Translations under genes and position numbers: made by a program | In this document: piece by piece, positions 7,601-12,151 of the stretch | Layout of the letters: every line of letters starts with the position of its first letter | Numbering within the stretch: the stretch's first letter is position 1 | DNA from: Bacillota bacterium | GTDB taxonomy: Bacteria; Bacillota; Limnochordia; Darwinibacteriales; Darwinibacteriaceae | Assembly: GCA_012799115.1 (NCBI GenBank) | Contig: JAAZLY010000081.1 | Span: forward strand, 1 to 12,151 | Direction: 5' to 3' | Length of the DNA stretch: 12,151 nt | Notes under the pieces: generated by a model | Told to the model about the DNA's origin: nothing | The model's database searches: none | Seen by the model: the letters and a program-made list of their open reading frames with translations, nothing else

Positions 7601-8044
7601 GACTCCATCCGTGACTATGTAATCCAACTCCCGTGTCTTCAGCCACACATCTCTGAAAATGCCCGCTCCAGAGTACCACCTACTATTTGGGGCTTGATGA
7701 ATCACCCTCACAAGAATCTCGTTTGGACCCTGAACAAGGGCATCGGTGATTTCAAACTCGAAGGAGGTATATCCGTTCTTGTGTTCCCCGATCCGTTCTT
7801 TGTTGACGTAAATCGTGCAATCCATATAAACTCCCTCAAAATAGAGGAAGACATGGGCGGCATTTGTAGATTCGAAGTATCTCCGATACCAACCAATGCT
7901 GTTTTCATACAAGTTCGTGGTGTCGTAAATAAGCCAGTCATGGGGTAAATCCACTGGAGTGAAGGGGAGCTGAACTGGATCACTCACCTCAAGACTACTC
8001 TTGGCAAACTCCCACCCATCATTGAACAATCTGGTTGTTCTCAC
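4619..8044 (-). CDS. GH2 glycoside hydrolase, beta-galactosidase type, multi-domain
   Basis: A 1141-residue retaining glycosidase. Order from GTG 8044: jelly-roll sugar-binding domain (about 5-135), Ig-like domain (140-245), TIM barrel (250-555), DUF4982-like beta domain (565-640), GH2 domain-5-like module (648-755), an Ig-like segment (about 785-880), and two beta-sandwich, CBM-like modules (about 883-1012 and 1045-1138). The acid/base is Glu375 (MWSIGNEVFD) and the nucleophile Glu454 (MYGSETCAV). The region before FQAAW reads SYFGQLDTAMFPKDSYY, as in beta-galactosidases; the NxK carboxylate-binding motif of beta-glucuronidases is not at that place. GTG 8044 is chosen because AAGGAGG ends 7 nt upstream; TTG 8050 is only 1 nt from that site. 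No signal peptide is visible, so it is predicted to be cytoplasmic. First gene of the pair with the SDR, which it overlaps or nearly touches. Confidence 0.92.
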   Translation of the reverse strand: MRTTRLFNDGWEFAKSSLEVSDPVQLPFTPVDLPHDWLIYDTTNLYENSIGWYRRYFESTNAAHVFLYFEGVYMDCTIYVNKERIGEHKNGYTSFEFEITDALVQGPNEILVRVIHQAPNSRWYSGAGIFRDVWLKTRELDYIVTDGVYVSTRKSGDVEIQSEVVLGSDKPVRLLHRIQRGEEILARSSCMLEPRGDVGCVSLNRQTLKIEDVKLWSPDTPFLYELVTTLENSKGETIDSVTQYMGFKDVAFDPNQGLYVNGRKMKLQGVCEHHDLGALGSAFRSSALAHRLKLLKDMGVNAIRTAHSVPARALMDLADKMGFFIVSEAFDMWERAKTPYDYARFFPTWVEGDVARWVRRDRNHPSLLMWSIGNEVFDTHLGERGVQLTQMLVDLVRCHDPRGNAFTTFGSNYLPWEKTRNCAEYLDVVGYNYGAKFYREHHKKYPHWLMYGSETCAVVQSRGIYHFPLEKQILADDDKQCSALGNSAVSWGSESTEACLQVERETPFSLGQFIWTGFDYIGEPTPYHTKNSYFGQLDTAMFPKDSYYIFQAAWTDYQKQPMIHLFPYWDFNPGQMIDVRVASNAPLVSLELNGREIGRLDLRRPEHLYTASWKVPYEPGELRAFAYNEEGQVIASSSRHSFGDAAKIVLVPSQTEILASGRDLIFLEIAMKDRDGYPVENATNRVHVKVSGAGRLVGLDNGDSTDYDAYKGTSRRLFSGKLLAIIESTLSPGPIKVEVSSPGLPNQVATYTALPVEPPLVEGVSAREENRELPCQTGRIGEVPLRKIELVAAEERTLTSVRPEIRVEAKLHPVDTSYRDLIWRVVSSGGIESRLATIQVDGNAVILKAQGDGDFRLRCLSKNGTDDVRLFSELEFTAVGLGKLYKDPYEFVSAGLYDDGVGEITSGNERGVATARGERTQVGFADLDFGRDGSDTITIWFFALTSEPYPVQIWEGKPGKEGSVLLVDTIYQKESKWNVYQSDTYQLNKRLTGVTTLWIVTHDKMHIKGFTCARERRGIRPIAAADYDQIYGDNYVVRGSRVEEIGNNVTLDFGELDFGLEEIRGILVSGRTPLDHTMLQISLQTDAGEVRRELEYGRSSEYVEKEFSLEPMRGKVRVRFIFLPGSQFDFSWFQFYGRREG

Positions 8045-8096
8045 AAGCAATCCTCCTTGATCAAGCTCCGTTTTCCGTCGTTCCTAACAAGCCCCA

Positions 8097-8144
8097 GCGC
8101 CCTGTGGCGCGAGCCCAAACGCCTCGATAAATATTGCATCGGGG
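8097..8144 (-). other. structured 5' leader segment of the GH2 operon
   Basis: If transcription starts near 8188, the GH2 leader is about 145 nt. It holds two possible stems: GCGCC/GGCGC (8097-8101 and 8106-8110, 4-nt loop) and CCTCGAT/ATCGGGG (8122-8128 and 8138-8144, one wobble pair). No T-run follows leftward and no known riboswitch is recognised. Role unknown. Confidence 0.3.
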
Positions 8145-8175
8145 TTAATTTTGCATGGATAAGGTAAAATAAGAA

Positions 8176-8204
8176 TTGACTTCTACCAAAGCCTATTATA
8201 TCAT
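8176..8204 (+). promoter_or_regulatory. sigma-A type promoter of the sugar ABC transporter operon
   Basis: TTGACT (8176-8181), 17 nt, then TATCAT (8199-8204). The operator begins 6 nt later at 8211, which is about +1. The -35 hexamer, spacer length and operator distance are identical to those of the gntR promoter. The predicted leader is about 41 nt. Confidence 0.75.
8195..8203 (-). promoter_or_regulatory. extended -10 promoter of the GH2-SDR operon
   Basis: On the minus strand TGATATAAT (8203-8195) is an extended -10 element with a perfect TATAAT. No TTGACA-like -35 box is found at the right distance; that region (about 8217-8223) falls inside the palindromic operator. The promoter overlaps the -10 of the rightward promoter, so the two may compete, and one bound repressor could close both. 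Confidence 0.55.
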
Positions 8205-8207
8205 CAA

Positions 8208-8228
8208 AGTATACTACCATGGTAGTAT
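8208..8228 (+). promoter_or_regulatory. operator 2, perfect 18-bp palindrome between divergent operons
   Basis: The palindrome ATACTACCATGGTAGTAT at 8211-8228, preceded by AGT, repeats the gntR operator exactly over 21 nt. It lies at +1 of the permease promoter and over the -35 region of the GH2 promoter. It ends about 23 nt before the permease ATG. Confidence 0.85.
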
Positions 8229-8251
8229 GAAGAAAGTGGAGGGACGAAAAC

Positions 8252-9190
8252 ATGGAAAAGACATGGGCTGAACGACGCCGGTCGATGAACAACTACTTGC
8301 GGCAATACTGGAGTCTTTACGTAATGCTCGCACTTCCCCTTACTTTTTTTATCATCTTCCGTTATATTCCTATGACCTATATTCAAATCGCCTTTAAGCG
8401 CTATAGCATAATCCAGACTCCCTGGGAAATGCCCTGGGCAGCAAACAATGGGTTTCAGTACTTCATTCGCGCTTTCCAAAATCAAGACTTTATCTATGCT
8501 GTGAGAAACACCCTGTTGTTGAACTTCCTTGATTTATTGGTAGGCTTCCCAGCCCCTATTATTCTCGCCCTAATCCTTAACGAGCTGGCCTTTCCTAAGT
8601 TTAAGAGGCTGACCCAGTCGGTAGCCTACATGCCACACTTTCTCTCCTGGATCATTATTGCTGGTATGGCCAAACAGCTTTTTGCACCGACAAATGGTCT
8701 GATCAATATCGCCTTAACTAGAATGGGTTTTGATACGATACCATTTCTCAATGATCCCAACCACTGGGTTGGTACCTACTTGCTCCTCGGAGTCTGGCGT
8801 AACATGGGGTGGAACACCATCATCTACTTGGCTGCCCTAACTGGCATTAATCCAGAACTCTACGAAGCTTCCGCCATTGACGGGGCAAGCCGCTGGCAGA
8901 ACATTCGTTACATTACCTTGCCGAGTCTCCGTCCGACCATTGTAACCTTGTTAATCCTCAACCTAGGACAAATACTCAGCAGTGAGTTTGACCGTCCCTT
9001 TGCCCTGAGCAACCCCTTGGTCAATAGCGTCTCTAACGTGATTTCCATCTTTGTCTATCAATATGGAATTCGAGGACTGCAATTTTCACTAACAACAGCG
9101 GTGGGGCTCTTCCAATCGGTCATTTGTGTCATCTTCCTCTTTGGAGCAAATGCTCTGGCCAAGAAATTTGGCGACCGCGGTATTTGGTAG
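8252..9190 (+). CDS. lplB: sugar ABC transporter permease, LplB family
   Basis: A 312-residue inner-membrane permease. A short basic N-terminus (TWAERRRSMNNYLRQY) precedes a first membrane span at about 21-40, and some six spans follow. The EAA loop that contacts the ATPase reads YEASAIDGASRWQNIRYITLPSLRP at about residues 208-232. The early segment (ALPLTFFIIFRYIPMTYIQIAF) and the end (FGDRGIW) are typical of the LplB/YteP group, which imports pectin- or xylan-derived oligosaccharides, including aldouronates in Paenibacillus. ATG 8252 has GGAGG 9 nt upstream; the later in-frame ATG at 8285 has none. First gene of the transporter operon, 39 nt before the second permease, and directly under the palindromic operator. 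No ATP-binding subunit is encoded nearby, as is usual for this family, where a shared MsmX-type ATPase serves several transporters. Confidence 0.93.
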   Translation: MEKTWAERRRSMNNYLRQYWSLYVMLALPLTFFIIFRYIPMTYIQIAFKRYSIIQTPWEMPWAANNGFQYFIRAFQNQDFIYAVRNTLLLNFLDLLVGFPAPIILALILNELAFPKFKRLTQSVAYMPHFLSWIIIAGMAKQLFAPTNGLINIALTRMGFDTIPFLNDPNHWVGTYLLLGVWRNMGWNTIIYLAALTGINPELYEASAIDGASRWQNIRYITLPSLRPTIVTLLILNLGQILSSEFDRPFALSNPLVNSVSNVISIFVYQYGIRGLQFSLTTAVGLFQSVICVIFLFGANALAKKFGDRGIW

Positions 9191-9229
9191 TCGCCAACGT
9201 GGCTACAGCATAACGAAAGGAGATTAGCC

Positions 9230-10102
9230 ATGATCAAGAGTAAGCGGAGCCGTCTTTCCGACTATATCATTGCCTTCATTTGTGTTCTAATCATCATTGT
9301 CTGTCTAGTACCCATGCTGAACATCTTGGCTCGTTCCCTCAGCAGTTCAGAAGCTTTGATTCGAAACGAGGTTATGTTATGGCCGAAGGGGCTTAACCTC
9401 AATGCTTATAAACTAGTTCTGTCCGATAGCAAATATACCTGGTCTCTAGGTTGGACAGCGATTCTCACCGTGATCTGTACCTTTGTCTCGGTGACCTTGA
9501 CCACACTCTGTGCTTATCCCTTAACGTACTCGAAACTAAAGGGAAGACGCTTCTTTAATGCATTGATTCTCTTTACGATGTACTTTAGTGCAGGGACGAT
9601 TCCCCACTACTTGCTTTATAAAGATCTGGGAATCTTAAATCATCCCTTAGTCCTGATTATTCCCAACAGTATCAGCGTGTTTTATATGATCATCATGCGT
9701 TCCTTCTTCTATTCGATTCCTGAAAGTCTCCGGGAATCAGCAGAGATTGATGGGGCTGGACCTTTTCGGATTCTGATGTCGATTTATCTGCCACTTTCCA
9801 AACCAGTGATCGCTACCCTGTCGCTCTTTTATGCGGTAGGGCGCTGGAACGGCTTTTCCGATGCTCTGATGTATATGAATAACCGTGCTTATCATCCAAT
9901 TCAGCTTCTGCTTTACAACATTCTGAACAGTATTACGGCAATTGAGGTGGCAACCCAAGAAGGATTTGCTAGTCTTCCTGGTCTTTCCGATACTTTGCAG
10001 GCGGCTACAGTCATGTTTGCTACCGTCCCAATCCTTATTATCTATCCCTGGCTCCAGAAGTATTTTATCGCAGGGGCCACCTTGGGGGCACTGAAGGATT
10101 AG
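9230..10102 (+). CDS. ytcP: sugar ABC transporter permease, YtcP family
   Basis: A 290-residue inner-membrane permease of the MalG-like group, partner of the upstream LplB-like subunit. The first span is at about residues 12-32 (YIIAFICVLIIIVCLVPML) and roughly six spans can be traced. The EAA loop reads ESAEIDGAGPFRILMSIYLPLSKP at about 168-192. The C-terminus GATLGALKD is characteristic of YtcP-type proteins. AAGGAG stands 7 nt ahead of ATG 9230. The two permeases would form the heterodimeric channel fed by the binding protein encoded 98 nt downstream. I see no disruption or odd codon use. Confidence 0.93.
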   Translation: MIKSKRSRLSDYIIAFICVLIIIVCLVPMLNILARSLSSSEALIRNEVMLWPKGLNLNAYKLVLSDSKYTWSLGWTAILTVICTFVSVTLTTLCAYPLTYSKLKGRRFFNALILFTMYFSAGTIPHYLLYKDLGILNHPLVLIIPNSISVFYMIIMRSFFYSIPESLRESAEIDGAGPFRILMSIYLPLSKPVIATLSLFYAVGRWNGFSDALMYMNNRAYHPIQLLLYNILNSITAIEVATQEGFASLPGLSDTLQAATVMFATVPILIIYPWLQKYFIAGATLGALKD

Positions 10103-10200
10103 TTCTAACTTCGGTTTTTTGCACTCTAGACTTCGGCCAAGCAATCACGGTCTGGGGCTAGGTGCTTGAAAACAAATAAAAACAGAGGGGAACGATTTGC

Positions 10201-11799
10201 ATGCAAAGAAAGCGTTTAGTTGTAATTGGCTTGGCTTTGATCCTGCTCATGGCCTTTGCGTCAATGGCTATGGCAGCAGAGCTTGTTGACGGACGTTTCA
10301 CCACCACCCGCAAAATTACTGTTGAGATTTACGATCGCAGTAACCCTGGCGGCAGCACCCCTGAAGACAACTTCTGGACAGATTTTATCAAGGAAGGCAT
10401 GCTCAGGGATCATAATGTTGAAGTAGAGTTTGTTGCCGTACCACGCTGGACAGAAGACCAAGTGATCAACAACTTGCTGGCAGCTGGAGACGCTCCAGAC
10501 ATCGCCGTAACCTATAGCTACCCAACGATTCAAACCTACGCTAATATGGGCGGCGTAGTCGATCTGAACCCCTACCTAAGTGAATACAAAGATTTGTTGC
10601 CACATCTTTGGGATCTTTTAGGCGACCGTAATATTTACTGGAACCAGGATCCTGATACCGGCTCAATCTGGGCCATCGAAGCCATTCTCTTCCAAAACAA
10701 GAGAATTAATACCTTCGTAAGAGAAGACTGGCTCAACAAGCTCGGTCTCGATAAGCCAACCACACTCGAAGAGTTCGAAGCAATGCTCCGTGCCTTTAGA
10801 GACAACGCCGAGCTATTGCTTGGTGCTGATGCCGATAAGATGGTTCCCTACTCCACCAGCTTTGACATCGGTTGGAGAAACGACCACCTTTTCGCCTCTT
10901 ATGTTCCCGAGGAACTCAGCGACAGAGAAATGTTTGTCTTTGGATTTGATGACAGACGTCTACTCTACCCCGGCTACAAAGAAGGCGTACGTAAGTTGAA
11001 CGAATGGTACAACGAAGGTCTAATCTGGAAAGACTTTGCACTCTATGGTGCAGGCGACTCCACAGAAGACAATATGATGAAGGCCGGTTATGTGGGAGCT
11101 TTCATGCACAACTGGGACTACCCATACCGCGATGGACAAGAAGGAATCCATGCTAATCTCCAAAGGCTTGTGGGAGAAGATGCTGCCTATATTGCCGTAG
11201 AGCCCTTCAAGAACGATGCAGGAATCTACCGCAAGTTCCTCAGTGCTCCAATTGACCGTAAAGTATTCTTCCCCGCGACCAATGACGAGCCATTAGCTTC
11301 ACTTCTCTATCTAAACTGGTTAGCTAATTTCGAGAATCGCCGTTTCCTCCAAACCGGTGAAGAGGGAGTTCATCACGTCATTACAGCAGATGGTGCTGTT
11401 CAAGCCCTGCCAGTGACAGGTGAAAAGATCATGAACTCGCCACAGAACATTGACTACACCATCGTGATTAATGGTTTGGACCTGGGCGATCCGGCGTTGA
11501 CCTCCAAGAGCATTGCCCTCAACTATGCCGGTGTTGACGCTAGGTTCATCGAGGCCGCTTATGTGATTACAGATAACGGAGCTCGCTACGGAAAGAACTT
11601 CCAGGTTGGCGAGATTACTGCAGAAGAAGGTATGGGTACGGTTCTCAGCGAGAAACGGAACACCCTCTTGGCACAGGCTGTTGTAGCTAAGCCAGGCGAA
11701 TTCGATGCAGTATGGGATCGTGGATTCACTGATTACCTCCGCTCTGGCGGTCAGGCCATCATTAACGAACGTGCCAAGAAGTACGACGCAATGTACTAA
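10201..11799 (+). CDS. lplA: extracellular sugar-binding protein of the ABC transporter, LplA-like
   Basis: A 532-residue family-1 solute-binding protein, within the usual 490-560 range of LplA-type binders of large or acidic oligosaccharides. A signal peptide is clear: MQRKR, a hydrophobic core (LVVIGLALILLMAFA), and an AMA-A signal peptidase I site after residue 25. There is no lipobox and I find no cysteine in the whole protein, so it cannot be anchored as a normal Gram-positive lipoprotein. Binding-protein landmarks include NNLLAAGDAPDIAVTYSY (about 90-107) and many exposed Trp/Tyr residues suited to sugar stacking. The ribosome site GAGGGG stands 10 nt before ATG 10201. Last gene of the transporter operon, followed by a strong terminator. 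It should choose the substrate for the two permeases; the locus suggests xylo- or glucurono-oligosaccharides, which is inference. Confidence 0.93.
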   Translation: MQRKRLVVIGLALILLMAFASMAMAAELVDGRFTTTRKITVEIYDRSNPGGSTPEDNFWTDFIKEGMLRDHNVEVEFVAVPRWTEDQVINNLLAAGDAPDIAVTYSYPTIQTYANMGGVVDLNPYLSEYKDLLPHLWDLLGDRNIYWNQDPDTGSIWAIEAILFQNKRINTFVREDWLNKLGLDKPTTLEEFEAMLRAFRDNAELLLGADADKMVPYSTSFDIGWRNDHLFASYVPEELSDREMFVFGFDDRRLLYPGYKEGVRKLNEWYNEGLIWKDFALYGAGDSTEDNMMKAGYVGAFMHNWDYPYRDGQEGIHANLQRLVGEDAAYIAVEPFKNDAGIYRKFLSAPIDRKVFFPATNDEPLASLLYLNWLANFENRRFLQTGEEGVHHVITADGAVQALPVTGEKIMNSPQNIDYTIVINGLDLGDPALTSKSIALNYAGVDARFIEAAYVITDNGARYGKNFQVGEITAEEGMGTVLSEKRNTLLAQAVVAKPGEFDAVWDRGFTDYLRSGGQAIINERAKKYDAMY

Positions 11800-11820
11800 G
11801 TTAGCTGTAGATGCAAAACG

Positions 11821-11847
11821 AAAGGGTCACCATAGGTGGCCCTTTTT
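11821..11847 (+). terminator. Rho-independent terminator of the transporter operon
   Basis: AAAGGGTCACC (11821-11831) pairs with GGTGGCCCTTT (11835-11845) around an ATA loop, with one T-G pair, and runs into five Ts (11843-11847). It lies 21 nt after the lplA-like stop codon. Confidence 0.93.
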
Positions 11848-11877
11848 CATATAAGTTTGCTTGAATAGCAATGGACG

Positions 11878-11922
11878 AAAAAAACCCGGCATAGCCGCAA
11901 TTCACGACTGTGCCGGGTTTTT
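11878..11922. terminator. bidirectional terminator between convergent genes
   Basis: A run of As and ACCCGGCATAG (11884-11894) pair with CTGTGCCGGGT (11908-11918) and a run of Ts to 11922, with a 13-nt loop. A-run on one side and T-run on the other make it usable in both directions. It lies 26 nt past the stop of the leftward esterase gene and backs up the terminator at 11821. Confidence 0.9.
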
Positions 11923-11947
11923 CATGAGCATGGGCAAAGAGAACGAA

Positions 11948-12151
11948 CTAGACAAAAATCATAAAGGGTACAGCTGGTAAACCCTCGGAGTTATAGAGGT
12001 TTGCCCCTTCAGGATTATCCTCCCAGGCGTAGCGGATGGCCATAGTCTGTGGAACCTCCCTACTCCAGAGGCGGACTGTATCGCCGTGAATTTCGGCTTG
12101 CGCAGGGTAGAATTCACCGTCGCTTCCTGCTAGAGTGAAGCCCTCGAGGTA
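11948..12151 (-). CDS. sialate O-acetylesterase-type carbohydrate esterase (C-terminal 67 residues)
   Basis: The window's right edge cuts this leftward gene; only the last 67 codons and a TAG stop (11950-11948) are present, with no frameshift. The fragment reads YLEGFTLAGSDGEFYPAQAEI, then GDTVRLWSREV, then MAIRYAWEDNPEGANLYN and SEGLPAVPF. This is the conserved C-terminus of SASA/DUF303 esterases, in which RYAW-DNP--NLYN-EGLPA-PF is highly recognisable. These SGNH-like enzymes remove acetyl groups from sugars; in plant-polymer loci they often act on acetylated xylan fragments. The catalytic Ser, Asp and His lie outside the window, so activity cannot be judged. It converges on the transporter operon across a bidirectional terminator; whether it shares the GntR operator depends on sequence beyond the edge. 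Confidence 0.85.
   Translation of the reverse strand, partial: YLEGFTLAGSDGEFYPAQAEIHGDTVRLWSREVPQTMAIRYAWEDNPEGANLYNSEGLPAVPFMIFV

Noticed and set aside
4619..8044. Annotation of the GH2 enzyme as beta-glucuronidase
   Set aside because: The uronate context is tempting, but the NxK carboxylate motif is missing at the expected place and the region resembles beta-galactosidases.
8045..8050. TTG 8050 as start of the GH2 protein
   Set aside because: It is only 1 nt from the AAGGAGG ribosome site; GTG 8044 has the ideal 7-nt spacing.
8120..8160. Catabolite-responsive element (cre) near the GH2 leader
   Set aside because: No stretch fits the cre consensus well enough; the TTGCAT repeats do not form the needed dyad.
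8041..8292. Small leftward frame of 83 codons across the divergent promoter region
   Set aside because: It runs through both promoters and the operator, has no family resemblance, and conflicts with the start of the permease gene.

Overview
The window reads as a plant-polysaccharide (xylan / hexuronate) utilisation locus from a bacterium that is probably a Bacillota. The evidence is strong AAGGAGG-type ribosome sites, an LplB/YtcP/LplA-type sugar transporter with no ATPase gene of its own, a short-chain (YjmF-type) D-mannonate oxidoreductase and a FadR-type GntR regulator. Base composition is near 50% GC. The solute-binding protein has a plain signal peptide and no cysteine, which is unusual for a classical monoderm; the taxon stays an inference. 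I see no rRNA, tRNA, insertion sequence, CRISPR array or phage gene.

Layout from left to right. (1) A leftward operon, 3019 to the left edge: a GntR/FCD regulator, a glucarate-dehydratase-like enolase-superfamily enzyme, and a GH43 beta-xylosidase-like enzyme cut by the edge. (2) A rightward single gene, 3173-3808, for an HD-domain phosphohydrolase, whose 3' end overlaps the convergent SDR gene by 23 bp. (3) A leftward pair, 8044 to 3786: a large GH2 glycosidase and an SDR D-mannonate (fructuronate) oxidoreductase. (4) A rightward operon, 8252-11799: two sugar ABC permeases and a solute-binding protein, closed by a good Rho-independent terminator. (5) A bidirectional terminator, then the C-terminal end of a leftward sialate O-acetylesterase-type esterase cut by the right edge.

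The best signal is regulatory. A perfect 18-bp palindrome (ATACTACCATGGTAGTAT, inside a 21-nt identical block) occurs twice: just downstream of the gntR promoter and in the divergent region between the GH2 and permease genes. In both places the order is TTGACT, 17 nt, a -10 box, 6 nt, palindrome, so the site sits at about +1 each time. The second copy also covers the -35 region of a leftward extended -10 promoter (TGATATAAT) facing the GH2/SDR operon. This predicts a self-contained regulon in which the GntR protein represses itself, the dehydratase, the xylosidase, the transporter, the GH2 enzyme and the SDR, probably until a uronate-derived metabolite appears.

Working model (inference): acidic or decorated oligosaccharides are bound outside by the LplA-like protein and imported. 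They are then deacetylated, trimmed by GH43 and GH2 enzymes that show no signal peptide, and the uronic acid is carried on by the SDR and possibly the glucarate-dehydratase-like enzyme. Uronate isomerase, mannonate dehydratase (UxuA), KDG kinase and KDPG aldolase are not in the window.
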